Source: Caryophanales bacterium UBA4100 (GTDB lineage Bacteria; Bacillota; Bacilli; Paenibacillales; UBA4045). Taken from it: DNA of 27,277 nucleotides. Both the position numbers and the translations under genes were made by a program. Shown here piece by piece: positions 15,281 to 21,974 of this stretch (the stretch's first letter is position 1; each line of letters starts with the position of its first letter). The stretch is from contig DFXU01000005.1 of the NCBI GenBank assembly GCA_002383285.1, forward strand, positions 1 to 27,277. The letters run 5' to 3'. Below the pieces are notes generated by a model. That model saw only the letters and a program-made list of their open reading frames with translations, was not told the origin of the DNA and searched no databases.

Positions 15281-16146
15281 ATAAGGTGTCCACACCGACG
15301 AAGACGAATGAATTGCTTAAGAAATATGATATTAAGCTGAAGAAGAGCTTGGGTCAGAATTTCCTTGTTGATCCGAATATATTGAATAATATTGTCGCTG
15401 CTGCTGAATTAGATGCTACTAAAGGGGCGTTAGAGATCGGTCCTGGTATCGGAGCGCTTACCCAGCACCTAGCAGAGGCAGCAGGTCGTGTTGTCGCAGT
15501 AGAGATCGACCAGAGATTATTCCCTGTATTGAAAGAAACCTTAGCCGATTACTCCCATGTCCAGCTAATTCACGGAGATATATTGAAGATCGACCTGGAG
15601 GAGCTTTTTCAAGAGCATTTTCAAGAGGTATCGCGGGTTAGTGTGGTCGCCAATCTCCCTTATTACGTAACTACACCGATTGTTATGAAATTATTAGAGG
15701 CCAGGTTACCTCTTGAGCATATCGTCGTCATGGTGCAGAAGGAAGTCGCTGAGCGAATGGGAGCAGCTCCGGGCACGAAGCAATACGGGAGCTTGAGTGT
15801 TGCGGTCCAGTACTACTGTGAGCCCAAGGTAGTGGCTATTGTACCAGGCTCTGTCTTCATCCCCAGACCAGATGTAGATTCGGCAGTTATCCGATTAACG
15901 GTTCGGTCCAAACCGCCTGTTGAAGTGAAGGATGAGCTGTTCTTCTTCGAGGTTATGCAATCCTGCTTTGTTCAGCGTCGCAAAACATTGTGGAATAACT
16001 TGATTTCCAAATTCGGTAAAGATCATAAAGAGCAGCTTACTCGCGCTTTAGACCATTGCAATATTGATCCCTCACGTCGTGGCGAAACATTGTCAATCGC
16101 GGAATTTGCTCGTCTAGCAGAACAGATTCAAGAGGAATTAGGTTGA
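15277..16146 (+). CDS. rsmA: 16S rRNA adenine(1518/1519)-N6 dimethyltransferase
   Basis: A 289-residue KsgA/RsmA enzyme that dimethylates two adjacent adenines in the 3' helix 45 of 16S rRNA during small-subunit assembly. Seen are KKSLGQNFLVDPNIL (22-36), motif I LEIGPGIGALT (52-62), motif II VVAVEIDQRL, GDILKID, the catalytic NLPYY (126-130) and PRPDVDSAVIRL. It begins within the rnmV stop (ATGA). Confidence 0.97.
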   Translation: MNKVSTPTKTNELLKKYDIKLKKSLGQNFLVDPNILNNIVAAAELDATKGALEIGPGIGALTQHLAEAAGRVVAVEIDQRLFPVLKETLADYSHVQLIHGDILKIDLEELFQEHFQEVSRVSVVANLPYYVTTPIVMKLLEARLPLEHIVVMVQKEVAERMGAAPGTKQYGSLSVAVQYYCEPKVVAIVPGSVFIPRPDVDSAVIRLTVRSKPPVEVKDELFFFEVMQSCFVQRRKTLWNNLISKFGKDHKEQLTRALDHCNIDPSRRGETLSIAEFARLAEQIQEELG

Positions 16147-16163
16147 CCGTTGGTTAAAGTTAG

Positions 16164-16192
16164 CACCAATCCCTTACTCAGCCCATAGGATA
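16164..16192 (+). promoter_or_regulatory. Sigma-K-type promoter of yabG
   Basis: CACC (16164-16167; sigma-K -35 mACm), 16 bp, then CATAGGATA (16184-16192), a perfect fit to the sigma-K -10 CATANNNTA. It is about 40 bp before the yabG start. B. subtilis yabG is a sigma-K gene, which supports the call. Confidence 0.65.
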
Positions 16193-16231
16193 TCTCGAGA
16201 TCACAGGCTTAACGTGGGAGGGGATGCTAGC

Positions 16232-17098
16232 ATGTGGAGGCAAGGGAATCTGGTTTCCCGTAAATCTTATGGGGATGACATTATCTTCAAGGTGGAGAGC
16301 ATTCAACGAGAGGTGGCCATCCTAAGAGGGATTGAGGTTCGCTTGTTAGCAGATGCTGTATTGTCAGATCTGACATTGAAGGATGAACATCTTTACCAGC
16401 GGGAGGCAGCTGTAGAGAACACCAGAGCTATTGATGCGAAGAGATTGCAAGGGTTATATCAAGATATTAGGCGAACACGAGTTGAACAGCATCATTCATC
16501 GGTGGATGACTCCATGTACTTTGAGCTGCCGGGTCGCATACTTCACTTGGACGGCGATGCAACATACTTGCGTAAGAGTATGGAGGTTTATGAGCAGCTG
16601 AATATTCCTGCGGAAGGTCATTATGTTCGAGAGTCCATGATGGCGGATGCCGTTTATCAGCTCCTGCCGAAGGTTAAACCGGATATACTCATTATTACAG
16701 GACATGACGGCTTAATCAAAATGCGTGGAGGCTACGATAAAAGCTATATTGGGAGCTATAAGAACACAGAGAATTTTGTGAAGGCTGTGAAGGCTGCTCG
16801 ATATTATGAGCGTAATCGGGATACTTTGACGATTATCGCGGGTGCCTGTCAATCACATTTTGAAGCCTTGCTGCAGGCGGGTGCTAATTTTGCAAGCTCT
16901 CCAGCGCGGATTCTCATTCACGCTCTTGACCCTGTGTATATTGCCTCAACCATGGCATATACATCGATTAGAGGGACTAGCGATATTCATGAAGTCATCA
17001 AACATACAGTAAGCGGAATGGACGGAATAGGCGGAATTGAAACACGAGGGAGCTTTAGAATTGGACTTCCAAAGCTGTATAATGTGAACAAACTGTGA
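16232..17098 (+). CDS. yabG: Sporulation-specific protease YabG
   Basis: A 288-residue protein of the YabG family (290 in B. subtilis). YabG is a mother-cell protease that processes spore-coat proteins and prepares them for transglutaminase cross-linking. Recognisable segments are MWRQGNLVSRKSYGDDIIFK, LPGRILHLDGDATYL, ILIITGHDGLI and GACQSHFEALLQAGANFASS, whose His and Cys may be catalytic. I choose ATG 16232 because GGGAGGGG lies nine bases upstream; GTG 16214 would add six residues. It is expressed from the sigma-K-type promoter at 16164-16192. Confidence 0.93.
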   Translation: MWRQGNLVSRKSYGDDIIFKVESIQREVAILRGIEVRLLADAVLSDLTLKDEHLYQREAAVENTRAIDAKRLQGLYQDIRRTRVEQHHSSVDDSMYFELPGRILHLDGDATYLRKSMEVYEQLNIPAEGHYVRESMMADAVYQLLPKVKPDILIITGHDGLIKMRGGYDKSYIGSYKNTENFVKAVKAARYYERNRDTLTIIAGACQSHFEALLQAGANFASSPARILIHALDPVYIASTMAYTSIRGTSDIHEVIKHTVSGMDGIGGIETRGSFRIGLPKLYNVNKL

Positions 17099-17150
17099 AT
17101 ATTTAGAATTTTGATTGTAAAAAAGTATTGGATTTGGGCGAATTAACTCG

Positions 17151-17180
17151 TTGACAATGGCTTTACAAGCCTGTTATAAT
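17151..17180 (+). promoter_or_regulatory. Strong sigma-A promoter of veg
   Basis: Perfect -35 TTGACA (17151-17156) and perfect -10 TATAAT (17175-17180), separated by 18 bp. B. subtilis veg is known for one of the strongest vegetative promoters. The leader before the ATG at 17249 is about 60 nt. Confidence 0.85.
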
Positions 17181-17248
17181 ATTTCTCCTCATTTGACTTT
17201 TAACTTCCTCCGCAGTATAATTAACGAGGAAAGAGGTGGTAGCTGACA

Positions 17249-17527
17249 ATGACGAGGAATGCTCTAACGGAAATCAAGCGTAGCTTGGAAGTCCATGTAG
17301 GACGTAAGATCATGTTGAAAGCTAACGGCGGGCGTCGAAAGACTATTGAGCGTACCGGCGTTTTAGAAGAAACCTACCCTTCTGTATTCATCGTTAAGCT
17401 GGACCAGGAACAGCATGCTTTCAAGCGAGTATCCTACAGCTATGCGGACATATTAACAGAATCGGTTGAAGTAACCGTATGTAATGATGAAGGACAAGTT
17501 CGAATTATGTATGCACAAGTTCAATAA
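17249..17527 (+). CDS. veg: Veg protein (biofilm-related)
   Basis: A 92-residue Veg protein (86 in B. subtilis) with the family hallmarks ALTEIKRSLEVHVG, ANGGRRKTIERTGVLEETYPSVFIVKL and RVSYSYADILTESVEV. It is a small SH3-like fold related to ribosomal L19e-type barrels; in B. subtilis it stimulates biofilm genes, but its molecular mechanism is uncertain. The start follows AAAGAGGTGG. A near-consensus promoter is upstream and a strong terminator downstream, so it is a single-gene transcript. Confidence 0.95.
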   Translation: MTRNALTEIKRSLEVHVGRKIMLKANGGRRKTIERTGVLEETYPSVFIVKLDQEQHAFKRVSYSYADILTESVEVTVCNDEGQVRIMYAQVQ

Positions 17528-17540
17528 AGCAATCAGAATC

Positions 17541-17568
17541 AGCATCGGTCACACCGATGCTTTTTTTT
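17541..17568 (+). terminator. Terminator of veg
   Basis: Stem AGCATCGGT/ACCGATGCT (17541-17549 with 17553-17561), loop CAC, then a run of eight T residues. A textbook intrinsic terminator. Confidence 0.95.
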
Positions 17569-17642
17569 GTTCTCATTGTGTCAAATCGCATAGACGATTC
17601 CGACTATTTCGATTAGGCTAGCTGACAAAGGTGGAGATGATC

Positions 17643-18803
17643 ATGCACAACATGGTTCACCCGCAAGGAAGGGTTCATAGCACAATTGATTATAGCCAGA
17701 ATCCATTCATTGTAATATGGGAAGTTACGAGAGCATGTGAATTAAAGTGTATTCATTGCAGGGCTGACGCACAAACGAAGCCGGATTCAAATCAATTAAA
17801 CCATGAAGAGGGAATTAAGCTGATAGATGAAATATATGAGATAAATAATCCAATGCTTGTATTTACAGGTGGAGACTGTATGATGCGGGATGACATCTTT
17901 GAGCTTTCTGAATACGCAGTCAATAAAGGAATGCGCGTATCAATGACTCCGAGTGCTACCCAGATGGTTACGAAGGAAAGAATGGAGAGGGCCAAACGAG
18001 CTGGATTATCACGCTGGGGGCTAAGCCTTGATGGGCCAACACCTTCGATTCATGACCATTTTAGAGGAATACACGGATCCTTTGCCTTAACAGTCGAGAA
18101 GATCAAATCCTTGAATGAATTAGGAATGCCGCTGCAGATCAATACCGTCATCTCTCGTTATAATTATGAAAGTCTAGAACAAATGGCCGAGCTCGTAGCT
18201 GAATTAAAAGCGGTTATGTGGTATATCTTTCTTCTTGTACCTACAGGAAGAGGGCAAATAGACGACTGTATATCACCTGCTGAGCATGAAAAAGTATTTC
18301 GGTGGTTATATGAGTTAGGTAAAACAGCGCCCTTTGATATTAAAACAACGGCAGCTCAGCATTATCGGCGTGTGGTTATCCAACAGAAGACAAGAGAAAA
18401 TTTAGTGGATAAAGGCGACATACGTTATGAAGATTCGATCATGGATACGGCCTACCTCATTGATGGTTTGAAGCGTGCACCTCAAGGGGTGAATGATGGG
18501 AATGGATTTATCTTTGTCTCCCATACTGGTGATGTACTGCCGAGTGGATTACTGCCGATCAAGGTTGGGAATGTGAGGGAAAGGCCGTTAAAGGACATTT
18601 ATCGTGAATCCCCGATTTTAAAGGAATTGCGCAATCCTGATCTGTATAAAGGGAAGTGTGGCATATGTGAATTCCGGTTTGTATGTGGGGGATCGCGTTC
18701 AAGAGCATACGCAGTTACAGGTGATTATTTGGAAAGTGAGCCTTATTGTGTTTATATTCCCCCAGCGCATCGAATACTACATATGTCCCTGACAACCAAC
18801 TAA
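17643..18803 (+). CDS. Radical SAM/SPASM protein
   Basis: A 386-residue radical SAM enzyme. The N-terminus has the [4Fe-4S]-SAM motif C32-ELK-C36-IH-C39, followed by FTGGDCMMRDD and LSLDGP. A C-terminal SPASM-like cluster module has C339, C342, C348 and C369 (KCGICEFRFVCGGSRSR, then EPYC). The opening NPFIVIWEVTRACELKCIHC recalls the AhbD/NirJ haem-synthesis and related SPASM families; the substrate is unknown. ATG 17643 is chosen behind AAAGGTGGA; a GTG at 17631 would add four residues. It interrupts the veg-sspF order of B. subtilis and ends 25 bases before sspF. No haem genes and no evident peptide precursor lie nearby. Lysine codons look more AAA-rich than in neighbours, a weak hint of separate origin. 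Confidence 0.87.
   Translation: MHNMVHPQGRVHSTIDYSQNPFIVIWEVTRACELKCIHCRADAQTKPDSNQLNHEEGIKLIDEIYEINNPMLVFTGGDCMMRDDIFELSEYAVNKGMRVSMTPSATQMVTKERMERAKRAGLSRWGLSLDGPTPSIHDHFRGIHGSFALTVEKIKSLNELGMPLQINTVISRYNYESLEQMAELVAELKAVMWYIFLLVPTGRGQIDDCISPAEHEKVFRWLYELGKTAPFDIKTTAAQHYRRVVIQQKTRENLVDKGDIRYEDSIMDTAYLIDGLKRAPQGVNDGNGFIFVSHTGDVLPSGLLPIKVGNVRERPLKDIYRESPILKELRNPDLYKGKCGICEFRFVCGGSRSRAYAVTGDYLESEPYCVYIPPAHRILHMSLTTN
18750..18779 (+). promoter_or_regulatory. Forespore (sigma-G type) promoter of sspF
   Basis: GTTTA (18750-18754), 15 bp, then TCGAATACTA (18770-18779). The core AATACTA is one base from the sigma-G -10 CATACTA. The -35 and spacing equal those before gin. It lies inside the end of the radical SAM gene, about 50 bp before the sspF ATG. 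Confidence 0.4.
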
Positions 18804-18828
18804 ATTCCCGATTAGGAGGCGTTGAAAT

Positions 18829-19005
18829 ATGGGCCGAAGAAATCGTGGTGTCATGTCTGAACAATTTAAAGCTGAATTAGCTAAGGACTTAGGATTCTAT
18901 GGTACCGTAGAGCAGAATGGCTGGGGATCGATTACAACCAAGGATGCTGGCAACATGGTTAAGCGTGCGATCCAGATGGCTGAGCAGTCTATGAAACGCT
19001 CGTAG
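18829..19005 (+). CDS. sspF: Small acid-soluble spore protein SspF (alpha/beta type)
   Basis: A 58-residue SASP relative. It reads MGRRNRGVMSEQFKAELAKD, then LGFYGTVEQNGWGSITTKDA, then GNMVKRAIQMAEQSMKRS, closely matching the SspF pattern MGRR-GVMS-FK-ELAKDLGFY...GWG...DAGNMVKRAI. SASPs of this type coat forespore DNA and protect it. The ATG follows TTAGGAGGC. The gene lies between veg and ispE as in B. subtilis, but behind an inserted radical SAM gene. A forespore-type promoter is at 18750-18779 and a strong terminator at 19025-19056. Confidence 0.95.
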   Translation: MGRRNRGVMSEQFKAELAKDLGFYGTVEQNGWGSITTKDAGNMVKRAIQMAEQSMKRS

Positions 19006-19024
19006 ACAAGGAAGACAGGGACAG

Positions 19025-19056
19025 GCTAAAGCGTTTGTGAGCTTTAGCTTTTTTTT
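19025..19056 (+). terminator. Terminator of sspF
   Basis: Stem GCTAAAGC/GCTTTAGC (19025-19032 with 19041-19048), 8-nt loop, followed by eight T residues. Confidence 0.92.
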
Positions 19057-19173
19057 ATATTGTAAGAATGATTATTAACTTCGTGCACTTCTATGATGTA
19101 TTTCTCACACGAGTTTGTTAGTATTAGGGAAGTGCATAAGATAATTACCCCATAGATGATGGAGAAGGTGCTA

Positions 19174-20052
19174 ATGAGAATATTCGAGAAAGCTCCAGCC
19201 AAGATCAATTTATCATTAGATGTATTACATAAAAGAGAAGATGGCTATCATGAAGTAGAGATGATCATGACTATGGTAGATTTAGCGGACCGCTTGGAAT
19301 TTACTGAGCTGCCAAGGGACTCCATAATCATTACGAGTCAAGTGGGCTTTATACCGCTTGACGACAAGAATTTGGCGGTACAAGCAGCCAGGTTGATGAA
19401 AGAACGCTACAGTATTAGTCGTGGCGTTCATATTCACTTGGACAAGCACATACCTGTAGCTGCCGGCTTAGCGGGAGGAAGCAGTGATGCCGCGGCAACA
19501 TTGCGCGGGTTAAATCGACTATGGGAATTAGGCTTATCGTTATCTGAATTGCAGAAGCTTGGTGAGGAAATTGGTTCAGATGTACCCTTCTGTGTGTCTG
19601 GAGGAACAGCGATTGCAAGAGGGAGGGGAGAACGACTGCAGCCAATCAAGGCACCTCCTCAGTGCTGGGTGATACTTGCTAAGCCTCCCATTCATGTATC
19701 CACGTCTGATGTGTATGGGAAGCTTAAAGCCTCAGCTATACGGAAGCACCCTGACACGAGAGGTCTTCTGAGAGCTATTGAGAATCAGGATTTCCATAGG
19801 ATGTGTGCTTCAATAGGTAATGTACTAGAGGAAGTTACCCTAGGATTGTATCCAGAGGTAAGGAGAATCAAGGAGTCCATGTTGAAATTAGGCGCTGAAG
19901 GTGTGCTGATGTCAGGAAGTGGACCTACGGTATTTGGATTAGTAAGTAAGCAATCTAAGGTTCATCGTATTTATAATGGTTTGCGTGGATTTTGCAATGA
20001 GGTCTATGCTGTTCGCTCCCTAGGCGCGGGAGGTAGTTTGACATTGCGTTAA
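19174..20052 (+). CDS. ispE: 4-diphosphocytidyl-2-C-methyl-D-erythritol kinase
   Basis: GHMP-family kinase of 292 residues (289 in B. subtilis) that phosphorylates CDP-ME in the non-mevalonate isoprenoid pathway. It starts with the hallmark KAPAKINLSL. The ATP-binding motif PVAAGLAGGSSDAAA is at 94-108, and the C-terminal GHMP motif is LMSGSGPTVFGL. I use ATG 19174 behind GGAGAAGGTG; ATG 19156 has no ribosome-binding site. A weak promoter may lie at about 19118-19145 (TTGTTA/TAAGAT). Confidence 0.96.
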   Translation: MRIFEKAPAKINLSLDVLHKREDGYHEVEMIMTMVDLADRLEFTELPRDSIIITSQVGFIPLDDKNLAVQAARLMKERYSISRGVHIHLDKHIPVAAGLAGGSSDAAATLRGLNRLWELGLSLSELQKLGEEIGSDVPFCVSGGTAIARGRGERLQPIKAPPQCWVILAKPPIHVSTSDVYGKLKASAIRKHPDTRGLLRAIENQDFHRMCASIGNVLEEVTLGLYPEVRRIKESMLKLGAEGVLMSGSGPTVFGLVSKQSKVHRIYNGLRGFCNEVYAVRSLGAGGSLTLR

Positions 20053-20139
20053 GAAAATTATAGCCATGGAGGTATTCCTTCCATCAATTTGCCATCAGAT
20101 ATTGCGAAAAGGCGTATAAAAATGGTATATTTTCTTTAT

Positions 20140-20152
20140 AATATTCGGATTT
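20140..20152 (-). promoter_or_regulatory. Candidate PurBox upstream of purR
   Basis: AATATTCGGATTT matches the reverse complement of the PurBox consensus AWWWCCGAACWWT at all but one position. It overlaps a TATAAT (20137-20142) that may be the purR -10. PurBoxes usually work as inverted pairs and I do not see the partner, so this is a weak candidate for autoregulation. Confidence 0.3.
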
Positions 20153-20184
20153 CTGCATAAGGCAATTATGAGGGGGTAAATCTC

Positions 20185-21009
20185 TTGAAAAAACTTCGGA
20201 GAAGTGCACGATTAGTTGAAATGACCCAGTACCTATTATTCCGTCCGCACACACTCATCCCCTTGACAACATTCGCGGATCGCTATAGCTCCGCCAAATC
20301 CTCAATCAGTGAAGACCTTGCAATTATTAAGGAAGTGTTCGAGAGCGAAGGACTCGGTGAACTAATGACGATGGCCGGCGCAGCAGGTGGAGTTAAATAT
20401 ATCCCGAAGATTTCCAAAGCGTATGCGCTTAAGGCAATTCAGAAAATTTGTATCCAATTAGATCAGCCGGAACGAATTCTCCCGGGCGGCTATCTCTATA
20501 TGTCCGATATCCTAGGGGTTCCTGGCGTAGTGAATGAGATAGGTAAGATGTTCGCTGCAGCATTCTCCGCTAGAGATCTAGATGTGGTTATGACTGTAGA
20601 GACGAAGGGAATACCGATTGCTTATGCGACTGCACAATACTTGAACCTGCCTGTTGTTATTGTTCGACGAGACAACCGGGTGACGGAGGGCTCCGCTGTT
20701 AGCATTAACTACGTGTCAGGCTCGACGAAACGAATTCAGACGATGTCCCTTGCCCGTAGGGCGTTGAAGGAGCAATCACGCGTGCTCATCGTTGATGATT
20801 TCATGCGTGCTGGAGGTACGATTAAAGGTATGATGGATTTACTGCAAGAATTTCGAGCTACCGTAAAGGGTGTAGGCGTATTTGTTGAGTCCGGAGAGGT
20901 AGATAATGAGGAGCATCTGGTGGAGGACTACATATCTCTAGCAAAGCTTACTGACGTGGATGCGAAGACTCGGAAAATTGCAGTACAGCCAGGTAATTAT
21001 TTCATGTAA
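20185..21009 (+). CDS. purR: Purine operon repressor PurR
   Basis: A 274-residue regulator with an N-terminal winged helix (RRSARLVEMTQYLL, then SSAKSSISEDLAIIKE) and a C-terminal phosphoribosyltransferase-like effector domain. The PRPP-binding loop is VLIVDDFMRAGGT at about 200-212. In the family, PRPP relieves repression of purine genes, linking to the prs product encoded downstream. The start is TTG 20185, seven bases after GAGGGGG. ridA follows 17 bases after the stop, as in the purR-yabJ pair of B. subtilis. Confidence 0.96.
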   Translation: MKKLRRSARLVEMTQYLLFRPHTLIPLTTFADRYSSAKSSISEDLAIIKEVFESEGLGELMTMAGAAGGVKYIPKISKAYALKAIQKICIQLDQPERILPGGYLYMSDILGVPGVVNEIGKMFAAAFSARDLDVVMTVETKGIPIAYATAQYLNLPVVIVRRDNRVTEGSAVSINYVSGSTKRIQTMSLARRALKEQSRVLIVDDFMRAGGTIKGMMDLLQEFRATVKGVGVFVESGEVDNEEHLVEDYISLAKLTDVDAKTRKIAVQPGNYFM

Positions 21010-21026
21010 ATAAGGGGTGTATAAAG

Positions 21027-21410
21027 ATGGAATTAACAACAATATCAACAGAGGCAGCACCGAAGGCGATCGGTCCATATTCTCAAGCGGTTCGTGCAGG
21101 TAACCTATTATTCACATCTGGACAAATCCCATTGAATTTAGAAGGTCAGGTTGTGGCAGGTGGGATCCAAGAACAAACGCATCAAGTGTTTGTTAATCTG
21201 AAAGCAGTATTAGCGGCTGCCGGTGTCGGGTTTGAGCAAGTGATAAAAGCAACCGTTTTCATCAAGGATATGAACCAGTTCGCAGAAATTAATGAGATTT
21301 ATGCAAGCTATATGGGGGAGCACAAGCCCGCCCGTTCAACGGTTGAAGTGGCCAGATTACCCAAGGATGTAGGAATTGAGATAGAATTGATCGCAGATTT
21401 ACAAAGATAA
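21027..21410 (+). CDS. ridA: RidA family enamine/imine deaminase (YabJ)
   Basis: A 127-residue YjgF/YER057c/UK114 protein. Typical segments are KAIGPYSQAV, LLFTSGQIPL and the C-terminal YMGEHKPARSTVEVARLP, containing the substrate-binding Arg. The homotrimer hydrolyses reactive enamines/imines from PLP enzymes such as threonine dehydratase. The ATG has AAGGGGTG upstream. It is probably co-transcribed with purR. Confidence 0.96.
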   Translation: MELTTISTEAAPKAIGPYSQAVRAGNLLFTSGQIPLNLEGQVVAGGIQEQTHQVFVNLKAVLAAAGVGFEQVIKATVFIKDMNQFAEINEIYASYMGEHKPARSTVEVARLPKDVGIEIELIADLQR

Positions 21411-21431
21411 CCAAAAAATTTACATTTTGAA

Positions 21432-21458
21432 GAAGGATTTGTGATGCAAATGTGGAAT
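21432..21458 (+). promoter_or_regulatory. Sigma-H promoter of spoVG
   Basis: GAAGGATTT (21432-21440), 11 bp, GTGGAAT (21452-21458). Both elements match the sigma-H consensus RNAGGAWWW and RNNGAAT fully with standard spacing. B. subtilis spoVG is a classic sigma-H gene repressed by AbrB at an A/T-rich upstream region; the 20 bp before this promoter are also A/T-rich. Confidence 0.85.
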
Positions 21459-21503
21459 ATATAGCCAAGTTGTTTTTTTCATAGGAAAAGGTGGTGACAT
21501 AAA

Positions 21504-21794
21504 GTGCAAATTACGGACGTAAGACTTCGCCGAGTGAATTCGGAGGGGAGGATGAAAGCGATAGCTTCCATTACCATCGATAATGAGTTTGTCGTACATG
21601 ATATTCGTGTAATAGACGGCAATAATGGAATGTTTGTTGCTATGCCGAGCAAACGTACTCCTGATGGCGAATTTCGGGACATTGCTCATCCCATATCTTC
21701 AGCAACACGGGAGAAGATTCAATCTGCAGTGCTGGATGAATATGATCGTGCACTTACGGATGAGTCCGATACGGTTATTGAAGAAGTCTCATAA
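21504..21794 (+). CDS. spoVG: Septation/RNA-binding regulator SpoVG
   Basis: A 96-residue SpoVG protein, family length. It begins MQITDVRLRRVNSEGRMKAI and contains ASITIDNEFVVHDIRVIDG and MPSKRTPDGEFRDIAHPI, near-identical to the bacillar consensus. SpoVG is a site-specific RNA/DNA-binding regulator affecting septation in sporulation. The start is GTG 21504 after AAAGGTGGTGAC. It is driven by the sigma-H promoter at 21432-21458 and followed by a terminator. Confidence 0.97.
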   Translation: MQITDVRLRRVNSEGRMKAIASITIDNEFVVHDIRVIDGNNGMFVAMPSKRTPDGEFRDIAHPISSATREKIQSAVLDEYDRALTDESDTVIEEVS

Positions 21795-21807
21795 TTTAGA
21801 TGATTTT

Positions 21808-21839
21808 CTTGAGGGGGGGCCATTTGGCTCTCTTTTCTT
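21808..21839 (+). terminator. Probable terminator of spoVG
   Basis: A G-run followed by GGCC, loop ATTT, then GGCTCTC gives a 7-bp stem with two G-U pairs. The tail TTTTCTTTT is T-rich. Confidence 0.6.
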
Positions 21840-21974
21840 TTGCTGTAAAGTAAGATATGATTCTAAGGGAACAAAACCTTTATATTGCTTACATTTAGTC
21901 CACTAGATGGGCTGCAAATCAATATTCTCGTTTGGCACAAATATCTGATTTACGATGATTAGGAGGCGGTGCTG

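Noticed and set aside
17569..17642. TGTCAAA (17580-17586) as a Spo0A box for the radical SAM gene
   Set aside because: A single degenerate box with no good promoter elements around it; not distinguishable from chance.
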